From positions 1 through 64,000 of the forward strand of contig JAFZWI010000023.1 of the NCBI GenBank assembly GCA_017617355.1: a stretch of DNA of 64,000 nt. Reading direction: 5' to 3'. How positions within the stretch are numbered: position 1 is the first letter of the stretch; each line of letters opens with the position of its first letter. Position numbers and translations under genes: made by a program. This document shows, in pieces, positions 16,481 through 25,500 of this stretch. The notes under the pieces are model-generated. The model did no database searches. It was not told the origin of the DNA and saw nothing but the letters and a program-made list of their open reading frames with translations. This DNA is from Salinivirgaceae bacterium. Lineage in GTDB: Bacteria; Bacteroidota; Bacteroidia; Bacteroidales; SZUA-534.

Positions 16481-19207
16481 TTACTCATCAATCAGACCGA
16501 TAAGCTCTGTAAGCTCATTGTAGGCCTCTTCCCATTTGCTCTTTGCGTCGACAAACACTTGCGGGATACGCTCGGTGCCCGAATTTTTCGTTATCGAGTT
16601 TATAATGGTGTCGAGCATGTCGGTTATCGGCTTAACTCCCAGATAATTGATTTTTGTCCGCAGGGCCTTCACCTCCATTTTCAGCACTTTGTAATTGTTG
16701 CTCTCCATGGTTTTTTCGATGTCAGCAAACTGTGCGGGAATCTGCTCGTAGTAGCGGCGCAGCATGTTGTCAATCTTCTTCTCGTCGTTTTTGTAAGCGG
16801 CGTTCATGTTGGTCAGGTCGATAAGGCGGCGCTTCTTGTTAGCCGATGTTTTCAGCATGCTTTTCAACTCCTCTGGTATCACGCCTTCGGCAACCATATC
16901 TATCTGAGCCTCGTATTTCTTTTGTGTTGTTATGTCGAATCCAACAGCAACAATATCTACTATCTTCTTTGTGTCGTCGTAGATTGGAATGAAATGCATG
17001 CGGAGCCAAACGGCGTCTTTTCCCTCGCCAAATTGCTCGTCCTCCTCCATAATGTTGCCTGCCAGTATCTCGTCCCAGAAGTGCTCATGCGCCTTGGCCT
17101 CAACTTCGGTCATCTGGACATCGGCCTTGTGGCGTTTGCCCACAACCTTGTTGCGACGCGTCTGCACAAAGTTCAGGAACTCCTCGTTGGCGTCGGTAAC
17201 GCGTTGCTGAAGGTCGTAGTGGACTATTGGCACAATGTTGCTAAGTGATTCGATAACCGCCAACAGCCCCTCCTCTTTATGCGTTGTCTCCTCCTGCGTG
17301 GCCTGCATTTCCTCCATGTTCTGGCGAATCTCCTCCTCTTGCTGTTCAAGCACTTCGGCCTGCTGTTTGGCTTTGCTGAGCAGCAGTGTCGTCTGAGCGT
17401 TTATCTTCACTGTCGACAATGTGGATGCTATGTTCTCCGACAGCTTTTCGACAAATGCTATCTGATACTGCTCGAAAACCTTGAGCGAGTAAAGCTCAAT
17501 GGCGCCCACCAATTTGCTGTTGTAGATGAGCGGCACAATCAAGGCCGATTTTGGCAGCGAACGGCCCAATCCTGAGCCGATGCGCTCCATATCATCGGGT
17601 ATCTCACTGATGAATATCGTCTCGCGCTCGTGATAGATGCGCCCCATAAGGCCGTCGCTAGGGCTGAAGAACGTTTTTTCGCCCTTTTCTTTGCCGAAGC
17701 CCAAATGCGACACCAGTTCAAGCCCCTCGCGGTCCTCGGGAACAATGTAGAGAGCGCCCATTTGCGCGTTAAGGTAAAGTGTCAGTGTCTTTATTATCTC
17801 AGCGCTTATTGTCTGCATATCTTTGTTGTCGATACGCAAAACCTTGTTGAACAGGTTGATACCAGACGACGCCCAGTTCAGTTGCTCCTCCTCGGCGTGA
17901 CGCTGGTTTTCCTCCTCTTTGGCCTCATCGAGGCTCGATTTCATCTCGATAATGGCGTTGCCCAGAACATCACGGTCGCTCAGCGGACTGAATTTGTAGT
18001 CGGAGTTGCCGTTGCCTATGTTCTCGGCAAATTTGGTTACCTGCAGCAGACCTTCGACCACCTTGTTCGACGAATCGGTCATCTGCCCAAGCTCGTTGTT
18101 GCTCTCAACACGCATCTCAAGCGTCTCGTCAACCTTGCCCTGCGCCAGACGGTTGATAACCTCGTTAACCTTCTTTATCGGGTTGACAATGCCCTGTGTC
18201 AGTATGGCGATGATGAGCGCAAGCAGCAACAGACCGATAAGAATGGCGCGTGTTACCACGTTGAGAGATTCGGCCATTTGTTCGTCGATGTTATCGTCGG
18301 TAACAACCACTATTTTCCATTGTGCGTTAAGGTTTTCGGGCAATATGGTTTGAATGTTGCAATAAGTGTCACCAGTGCTTCTATTTATCAAAGTACGATT
18401 CACAACATCTTCCGATGACTCGTAGAGGAAGCCGCCAATCAATGTGTCTATCTCGTTGTAGAGTTGGCCGTTGAAGTTCTTGTCAGGGTTAGCGGCGATA
18501 ATGTGTCCCTTGGGCGAGAGGATGAAAACATGCTGGTTTCGTTCTTTCCCTATTGAATCGATTATTGTCTGCAGCGAGTTGGCGTTGATGTCTATCCCTA
18601 TCACACCGGCAAAACTGCCGTTTTTGTTTATCGGCATTGCCATTGGGATGCGCATGGTGCGCTTGGCTGTCGAACCGTCGTAAAGATAGTAATCAGGTTC
18701 GGCTATGATTGGAGCACCGGCGTCTTTACATATAAAGTAGGGGTCCTCCATTTCGTCGTAAACCTGAGCTATGGTTTTTGAGCTGACCTCGGCACCGTAC
18801 GATGTGTTCTCGGCTTTAAGTGTGGTACGCCCCTCCTCGCTCGAGGCGTCAAGATACTGGCTGTCGAAGCTGAGCCACACAAACGACAATGCCTGGTTGT
18901 CCTCGCAGGCTTTCTTAATGGTTTTGTTGTAAAACGCGTCGTTTCCGGAGAAAGCCTGGTCATCGACCGACTCCACTATCGACCGCAAAGTCAGCAATGT
19001 CTGATATTGGTCGGACGACATATTGCTGATTATTGTCGATACGTCGCTGATAACTGCGGCGTCCTTCTTTTCCATTGACTCGACAATCGAATTTCGGAAC
19101 TGCCGTGTGGCAAACCCCGAAGCAAACAGGATTACGGCGAAAACTGTTCCTAAAACCAAGCATAGCACTCTGATACTGAGGCGGATTCTGATTTTCATAT
19201 CTATCAT
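16481..19207 (-). CDS. Membrane receptor: dCache-HAMP-GAF-coil-PAS with degenerate HPt-like tail
   Basis: A 908-residue paralogue of the next gene. TM1 is at about 12-33, dCache at 36-315 with EPDYYLYDG and GVIGIDINA, TM2 at 318-338 and HAMP at about 340-395. GAF is at about 465-605, the EEEIRQNMEEMQATQEE coil at 624-640, and PAS at about 650-765. The extra C-terminal region (about 798-905) is all-helical. VKALRTKINYLG lines up with the HPt core pattern aHtLKsSA..LG, but Lys847 occupies the position of the phosphorylated His. It is therefore likely a non-phosphorylatable HPt-like docking module. This alignment is by eye. First gene of the operon. Confidence 0.78.
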   Translation of the reverse strand: MIDMKIRIRLSIRVLCLVLGTVFAVILFASGFATRQFRNSIVESMEKKDAAVISDVSTIISNMSSDQYQTLLTLRSIVESVDDQAFSGNDAFYNKTIKKACEDNQALSFVWLSFDSQYLDASSEEGRTTLKAENTSYGAEVSSKTIAQVYDEMEDPYFICKDAGAPIIAEPDYYLYDGSTAKRTMRIPMAMPINKNGSFAGVIGIDINANSLQTIIDSIGKERNQHVFILSPKGHIIAANPDKNFNGQLYNEIDTLIGGFLYESSEDVVNRTLINRSTGDTYCNIQTILPENLNAQWKIVVVTDDNIDEQMAESLNVVTRAILIGLLLLALIIAILTQGIVNPIKKVNEVINRLAQGKVDETLEMRVESNNELGQMTDSSNKVVEGLLQVTKFAENIGNGNSDYKFSPLSDRDVLGNAIIEMKSSLDEAKEEENQRHAEEEQLNWASSGINLFNKVLRIDNKDMQTISAEIIKTLTLYLNAQMGALYIVPEDREGLELVSHLGFGKEKGEKTFFSPSDGLMGRIYHERETIFISEIPDDMERIGSGLGRSLPKSALIVPLIYNSKLVGAIELYSLKVFEQYQIAFVEKLSENIASTLSTVKINAQTTLLLSKAKQQAEVLEQQEEEIRQNMEEMQATQEETTHKEEGLLAVIESLSNIVPIVHYDLQQRVTDANEEFLNFVQTRRNKVVGKRHKADVQMTEVEAKAHEHFWDEILAGNIMEEDEQFGEGKDAVWLRMHFIPIYDDTKKIVDIVAVGFDITTQKKYEAQIDMVAEGVIPEELKSMLKTSANKKRRLIDLTNMNAAYKNDEKKIDNMLRRYYEQIPAQFADIEKTMESNNYKVLKMEVKALRTKINYLGVKPITDMLDTIINSITKNSGTERIPQVFVDAKSKWEEAYNELTELIGLIDE

Positions 19208-19343
19208 TTTTTCTTTTTGAAACCCGAAGCCGGAACCACCGTTTTACACGACGCGGCACCCGACTGAACCAAAAAATAAATATGCACATTTTTTTTTATC
19301 GGGAAGAATTTTTGGTGAGATTTTTTGAGATAGTAAGGTAGTG

Positions 19344-19380
19344 ACACCCAGCATCGCAGAAAAGCGACGCTTCTTGGTGT
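19344..19380 (-). terminator. Hairpin after the tandem outer-membrane gene pair
   Basis: ACACC at 19344 pairs with GGTGT ending at 19380, and an inner AGCnnCGC/GCGnnGCT stem closes on an A-rich loop. On the minus strand it lies just after the 19413 gene and before the receptor gene. The following T-run is weak, so termination is only likely. Confidence 0.45.
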
Positions 19381-19412
19381 AAATAAGAAATTGCGGAAGG
19401 TCAGATAGCGAT

Positions 19413-20612
19413 TCAAATATCGCGGCGGAGTTTTTCGAATCCGTATTTTAATCCGATTGTTACAGTATGAACTGCGCCACTTGTTTTGAGTGTTGGCGAA
19501 TCAATGTTTATCGGCATAAATGAGTAACGAAGCGAGGGCGAAAAAATAAGTTGGTTATATCGGCCTTTACGATTAGGAACAAGACCGCCTTCTATTTCGT
19601 AATCAACCTCAACGGCAATCACTGGCTGCATTTTTCCTTTTATCCTTGCTTTTTTGAGGTTTTCGTTTTTTTCTTGTTCTTTCTCGTCGGGTGCAAGCCT
19701 AAACCAGCCTATACCCAAAGTTGGTGTTATTGCAATTGAATATGGACAATGAATAGAATAACCAGCATTAATACCATATATTTCGCTGGAACTTTTCCCT
19801 CCATTTTTCAAGATAGCATCATTAAAATCGATGTCATCATTAACATTTCCCCAAGCACCCTCAATATTTGCGTTTAGAACGAAATTGGCGTATGATAGGC
19901 CAAAATACATATTTACCGCAAGTCCATTATTCACCAGTTTGCCGAATTGACCTTGATTGAAGGCTGCTCCGGCGGAAACCCTAAAGTCAATTGTTGGCCT
20001 TGTATGGACGTATTTGTCCCTAATCAGGTTTCTTACAAATGTCTCGTACTCGCTCATTGGGTGGCGGGCAAGATACTCGTCGCTGGCGTCGTTCAACATC
20101 TCCCTTCGGTCGCCCTTGGTTTGGGGGGCATATTGCTTAACAAACAACAGTAGAAAATCGCGGCCGCTCTCGCTGAGCGATTCGTCGTTTTCAATATCCT
20201 GCTTGTAAAAGTCGTAGTTCATGTAGAGCGAATCGACAAGCAACGGGAAAATGCTGTATTTGAACGGATTGGTTCGTTTTCGGTATTGCTCGATAGTGAG
20301 CGAGTCGAAAATCATTTCGGAGGCGGCCAGCTGATATTTTTGCAGCCAAATGGCCAATAGCCACACCTCGCCTTGCGACAGGGCTTTGAATTTGTCGTTT
20401 TCAAACTCGGTGCGGGCGTAGAACATCAGCTCCTCAGCTTTGGTGCGGTCGTTGTCTATGATTGCCTCGAAAATGCGGTCGCGGCACTTCTCAATCATCT
20501 CGGTTTTCGATTGGTGCGTTGTCAGGTATTGGCGCATTGCGGCGGTATCAACCTGCGCGCTGGCGCAAATACTGCTTGCGGCAACTATTATTGTTAGAAT
20601 TATCTTTCTCAT
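19413..20612 (-). CDS. Outer-membrane-type protein of unknown function, copy 2 of a tandem pair
   Basis: A 399-residue exported protein with a signal peptide cleaved after ASAQ at about residue 20. The first 200 residues are predominantly helical with many charged residues. The remaining part alternates in the manner of beta-strands, for example IDFRVSAGAAFNQG, and ends in VTIGLKYGFEKL, a barrel-like finish. It shares layout and a junction motif with the gene upstream: DEYLARHPMSEYETFVRN here, DKFLENHPGSKYDYYVKRN there. The two are separated by 6 bases and must be co-transcribed. I do not recognise a named family. Confidence 0.65.
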   Translation of the reverse strand: MRKIILTIIVAASSICASAQVDTAAMRQYLTTHQSKTEMIEKCRDRIFEAIIDNDRTKAEELMFYARTEFENDKFKALSQGEVWLLAIWLQKYQLAASEMIFDSLTIEQYRKRTNPFKYSIFPLLVDSLYMNYDFYKQDIENDESLSESGRDFLLLFVKQYAPQTKGDRREMLNDASDEYLARHPMSEYETFVRNLIRDKYVHTRPTIDFRVSAGAAFNQGQFGKLVNNGLAVNMYFGLSYANFVLNANIEGAWGNVNDDIDFNDAILKNGGKSSSEIYGINAGYSIHCPYSIAITPTLGIGWFRLAPDEKEQEKNENLKKARIKGKMQPVIAVEVDYEIEGGLVPNRKGRYNQLIFSPSLRYSFMPINIDSPTLKTSGAVHTVTIGLKYGFEKLRRDI

Positions 20613-20618
20613 AATGAA

Positions 20619-21857
20619 TTAATAAGCGCGTTTTTTGTCACAAAGACCAATTTTGAACACTGCTGACAGAGTGGTAATTGCTCCGTATGTGACAGTTTCC
20701 TCAATTTTAGTTCTGACGGGTTGAACCGAGAGTCGCAGAATAGGACCCCAAAAGCACCCTTGATAATTGTCAAGGAAAAACTTCTCGTATCGTATTTCGG
20801 CGCCAATGGTTGGCATAATCGATGTTAGCTGTTGGTCGTTCAGCGGATTATCTTTATTGTCGTAATCATGATGAGCGTAAAACGCTGTGTAACCTAAACC
20901 AACGCGGGGAATAAACACCCATTTTTCGTTAAGTGGGAATAATCTGCCTATGCAAAATTGACTTGTCGCCGCATTCGAGCTTTCTCCTTTTTTCCAAACA
21001 GCTTCGTCAGAAAACGAGATGTCTTTTTTCGGTAAATTGCCAAACATGCCGACAAACTGCCACGATACTTCCCAACGCTTGTACCCAACGGCAATGTCGC
21101 ATTGGAAAGCTCCATTGCACGTCTCGAACCAATCAGTAATACCGCCCGACAATAGACAAACCCCCGGTCCCATACTGACATCAAGAAACATGCCTTCAAA
21201 GTCTTTTGTGAACTTGTAAGCTAGGTTCCGCTTCACATAATAGTCGTATTTGCTGCCGGGGTGATTTTCCAAAAACTTGTCGCTCTCGCGATTCATTGTT
21301 TTAGTATAGTTGCCGTTTTTTGTTTCAAATTGCTTAAGAAAAACATCGATAAAATCCTTGTCGGTTTCAGAGAGACGACTATCGGCATGGGCGGCCTGTT
21401 TTATGGCATCGAGATTTTCAAACACCTTGCTGTGAGCCACATAATAAAGGTTAGTGTTGAATATGATTTTTGGACCAAGCTCGGCATTGCGCGCCGAGTC
21501 AAGAGCCACTACATCGTTCAGAAAATCGTCGAAGCGGTTCAGGTAAAGGTCGATGCACCACAACTCGCGCGGCGCCAGCGGCAGATAAACGCTGTCTTCG
21601 AGCGTCATGGCGTATTCTTTCAAGTTGTAAACCATTTCCTTATCGTCGTCGGCAATGCTTTCGGCAAGGAGACTAAGGCATTTTTTTATCAAGTCGCTGC
21701 GGGTATCGTCAAGCAACCCTAATCGGTTCATTTGCTGGAATTTGATTCTGTCGACGGCCGTACTGTCGACAATAATATCTTCGGCAGTGGACTGTGCTTT
21801 CAACTGTCCGAACATTGCGGCCAGCATAAGGCACAATATGGCAATTTTGTTTTTCAT
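20619..21857 (-). CDS. Outer-membrane-type protein of unknown function, copy 1 of a tandem pair
   Basis: A 412-residue exported protein with a signal peptide ending at about KAQ, residue 22. A helical N-terminal half (about 30-215) is followed by a beta-rich half (about 220-412) with repeated short strands such as FIPRVGLGYTAFYA and GPILRLSVQPV. This suggests an 8-10-stranded barrel. Two cysteine-containing strands, MGPGVCLL and CNGAFQCD, are not present in the paralogue. It is the first gene of the pair and has a -7 box on its upstream side, divergent from ruvA. The function is unknown. Confidence 0.65.
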   Translation of the reverse strand: MKNKIAILCLMLAAMFGQLKAQSTAEDIIVDSTAVDRIKFQQMNRLGLLDDTRSDLIKKCLSLLAESIADDDKEMVYNLKEYAMTLEDSVYLPLAPRELWCIDLYLNRFDDFLNDVVALDSARNAELGPKIIFNTNLYYVAHSKVFENLDAIKQAAHADSRLSETDKDFIDVFLKQFETKNGNYTKTMNRESDKFLENHPGSKYDYYVKRNLAYKFTKDFEGMFLDVSMGPGVCLLSGGITDWFETCNGAFQCDIAVGYKRWEVSWQFVGMFGNLPKKDISFSDEAVWKKGESSNAATSQFCIGRLFPLNEKWVFIPRVGLGYTAFYAHHDYDNKDNPLNDQQLTSIMPTIGAEIRYEKFFLDNYQGCFWGPILRLSVQPVRTKIEETVTYGAITTLSAVFKIGLCDKKRAY

Positions 21858-21882
21858 AATGTTAGGTGTTTAATTGCGGGGT

Positions 21883-21890
21883 CAAATATA
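21883..21890 (-). promoter_or_regulatory. -7 box of the tandem outer-membrane gene pair (TATATTTG)
   Basis: An exact match on the minus strand 26 bases before the ATG at 21857. It sits back to back with the ruvA -7 box. Confidence 0.45.
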
Positions 21891-21934
21891 GTTATCAACG
21901 GCATTCTTTTAAATTTCTCTTTTAACTATTTTTC

Positions 21935-21942
21935 TACCTTTG
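21935..21942 (+). promoter_or_regulatory. -7 box of the ruvA-sprA-porQ unit (TACCTTTG)
   Basis: An exact TAnnTTTG match 34 bases before the ruvA ATG, preceded by a T-rich tract that could supply a weak -33 box. Confidence 0.5.
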
Positions 21943-21975
21943 CACCTCTAATAAATAAAGGCAAGTTACTGAATT

Positions 21976-22557
21976 ATGTACGAATACATTCAAGGGCGGA
22001 TTGCTGAACTGACACCGGCTTTCGTGGTCATCGACAACGGCGGCATCGGGTATATGATTCTCATATCGCTGAACACATACACATCGCTTTCGGGCAAGGA
22101 ACAGGCCATTGTTTTCACACACTACATTGTACGTGAGGACGCACAGCTGCTCTACGGTTTCGCATCGAAGACAGAGCGTGAGGTTTTTCGGCTGCTACTC
22201 ACCGTTTCGGGCGTTGGCGCCAACACAGCGCGAATGGTTTTGTCGTCGCTGAGTGCCAGCGAGTTACGCGATGCCGTGCTCACCGGAAACGTGGCGATGA
22301 TAAAAAGCATCAAAGGCGTTGGTCAGAAGACAGCCGAGCGCATTATTGTCGATTTGAAAGATAAAATCGGAAAAACTGAGGCCAACACAGATTTTTTGTT
22401 CGCTCAAAGCAATACAAACCGCGAAGAAGCGTTATCTGCATTGGTGGCTTTGGGTTTTCAGAAAAACGTGGTGGAGAAACTGCTCGACAAGCTGCTTAAA
22501 GAAAACCCGACCATGCAGGTTGAGGAAATGGTCAAAAAAGCCTTAAAGTCGATATAA
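21976..22557 (+). CDS. ruvA: Holliday junction branch migration protein RuvA
   Basis: Binds four-way junctions as a tetramer and loads RuvB. The 193-residue protein has the OB-fold N-terminal domain (1-64) and two helix-hairpin-helix motifs: VSGVGANTARMVL at about 77-89 and IKGVGQKTAERII at about 112-124. A C-terminal RuvB-binding domain spans about 148-193. sprA begins 6 bases after the stop. The ruvA-sprA order is conserved across Bacteroidetes and puts a repair gene and a secretion gene in one transcript. Confidence 0.96.
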   Translation: MYEYIQGRIAELTPAFVVIDNGGIGYMILISLNTYTSLSGKEQAIVFTHYIVREDAQLLYGFASKTEREVFRLLLTVSGVGANTARMVLSSLSASELRDAVLTGNVAMIKSIKGVGQKTAERIIVDLKDKIGKTEANTDFLFAQSNTNREEALSALVALGFQKNVVEKLLDKLLKENPTMQVEEMVKKALKSI

Positions 22558-22563
22558 TTTTTA

Positions 22564-25500
22564 ATGAGGCGGAGGTTGAAAACAAAGCTGCGCATTGCTA
22601 TTGCAGCCATTTTCATTATTGCTGCTGAGGGCGTGTTTGCGCAATCGGGCGGCGATACTACCGCTTTGCCTTTCCGCATAGCCAAACCCAAAGCAACACC
22701 CTACGAGCCGTCGCGGCCGGCATCGAACCTCAACCTGAAAGACCCGTCGAACTTCACCAACGAAGTTGAGTATGACGAGGCCACCGACCAATACATCATC
22801 CACCAGAAAGTAGGCGGCGTTGACATTCGTCCGCCTTTCAACATGTCGCGCGAGGAGTTCAACAGCTATGATGTTGACCGCTCGATGCGCAACTATTGGC
22901 GGCAGCGTTACCAAGGCGAGAATTTTGAGCGCCAGGGCTCGTCGCTTACCAAAATCAATGTCAACAACGAACTTTTCGAGACCATTTTCGGCAGCAATGT
23001 CATCGACATCAAGCCGCAAGGAACGGCGTCGCTTAAATTCGGCGTCAAGATAACCAACACAGCTAACCCAAACATTGCGCAATCGCTGCGCCGGCAGACT
23101 ATCTTCGATTTCGATGAGAAGATACAGATGAGCGTAGCCGGAAAAATTGGTGAGAATCTGGAACTGAAAATCAGCTACGACACTGAGTCACAGTTCGATT
23201 TCGACAACACAGCCAATCTGAAATTCCAAGGTAAGGAGGATGACATTATCCAGAAGATTGAGGCCGGAAACGTGTCATTGCCGCTCTCCACATCGCTCAT
23301 CACTGGAAGCCAGAGCCTGTTTGGCGTGCTGACAGAGCTGAAATTCGGCAAACTCTACGTTTCAACAGTCATTTCGCAGCAGAAAGGCGAGTCGAAGACT
23401 ATAACCACACAAGGCGGAGCGCAGACAAGCACCTTCGACGTATCGGCTGTCGATTACGATAAGAACCGCCACTTCTTTCTGTCGCACTTCTTCCGCGCAC
23501 AATACGACAATGCCCTCAAACAGTTGCCGGTGATTGTGACAAGCGTGCAGATTACAAAAATCGAAGTATGGGTAACAAACAATAAGAAATCGACCGAAAA
23601 CGCACATAACATTGTAGCATTCATGGACTTGGGCGAGGAGCGCGAGGAATATCCGATGTATAACCGCAAAGACCGCGCCGTGCTGAACTCCGATGTCAAC
23701 TTCTACCGCTATGCGGCTCCTGACAATGGTGCCAACAGCCTCTACGACGATGTGGTATCGACCGATGGCATACGCAACATAGACCAGGTGACCAAGCTGC
23801 TCGACGCCAAAGGCTACGCCAGCGCCCGCGACTATGAGAAAGTTGAATACGCCCGCAAACTGAACAGCAACGAGTATTCGGTAAACACACAGCTGGGCTA
23901 CATAACGCTGAACTCCGCCCTCAACAGCGACGAGATTCTGGCCGTGGCTTTCGAGTTCACCTACAACGGACAGAGCTACAAGGTGGGCGAGTTCTCGAGC
24001 GACGGAATAAACAACCCCAACAACCTAGTTGTCAAATTGTTGAAAGGCAGCAACTTCACCCCAAAATATCCAAACTGGGACCTAATGATGAAAAACGTCT
24101 ATTCGCTTGGTGCCTATCAGCTCAACCGCGATGATTTTGTGCTCGAAGTTGAGTATTACAACAACAAATCGCGGGTGCGCAAGCTATCGAACGCCTATCT
24201 GTCGAACGAGATAAAAAACACCAAGCTGCTCAACCTTATGGGCCTCGACAACCTTGACAGCAAAAACAACTACGTGAAAGGCGGCAACGGTTTCTTCGAC
24301 TTTGTGAACGGCATAACAGTCAACGCCACCAACGGACGCATCTATTTTCCTGTTGTTGAGCCATTTGGCGGTCACTTGCACGATACTTTGGGCGGCGATG
24401 CCCAATCGAAAGAGTTTGTGTTCCAGGAATTGTACGACTCCACCCAGTACAAGGCCATACAGATGACAGCCAAAAACAAATTCTACCTGAAAGGCTCGTA
24501 CAAATCGGCCGGCGGCTCCGAGATTATCCTCAACTCATTCAACATTCCGCAAGGCTCGGTGACAGTAACGGCAGGCGGTATTACGCTTGTCGAGAATGTC
24601 GATTACACGGTCGATTACAGCATGGGGCGCGTCAAAATCATCAACGAGAGCTACCTTGTGTCGGGCACGCCGATAAAAGTGAACCTCGAAAGCAACTCTG
24701 ACTTCAATCTGATGACGAAAACGCTATTGGGTACCCACCTCGACTACCGCTTCAGCGACCGCTTCAATTTAGGCGGAACAGTTATGCGCCTGACTGAGAA
24801 ACCAACCACCACCAAAGTGAACGTTGGCGAAGACCCTATCTCGAACACCATTTGGGGGTTGAATGGCTCATATGAAGTTGAGTTGCCGCTTGTTACAAAA
24901 ATTCTCGACTGGCTGCCATTGCTGGAGACCAAAGAGCCTTCATCGTTGTCGGTACAAGGCGAGTTTGCGCAGCTTGTGCCGGGCCACAACAAGGCTGTGG
25001 GCAAGAGCGGCGAGGTCTTTATCGACGATTTTGAGAGCAGCGAGTCGAACTACGACATGACCAGCCGCGAAGCATGGCGCATTGCCAGCATTCCGCAGGA
25101 CAACATCTTCAGCGAAGCATCGCTCTACGGCGACCTTCGCTCAGGCTTCAACCGCGCCAAACTTGCGTGGTACAAGATTGACCCGCTGATGTTCCAATCA
25201 AGCTCTCCGGTGTCGAAAGCCGAGCAGTCGAGGCTGAACGCCTACCGCGTACCGGAGCTTAACATCTACCCCAACCGCGACCAGTCGTCGGGCGACGCTC
25301 TCTACCTCACCACCTTCGACCTTGCCTATGACCCAACGTTGCGCGGTCCCTACAACTACAGCATCGACGACTATGACGAGACTGGCCATTTTATGAATCC
25401 GCAAAACAAATGGGCAGGCATCATGCGCGAGACAACCATAAAGAACTTCGAGACATCGAATATCGGTTATCTTGAATTCTGGATGATGGACCCGTTTGTC

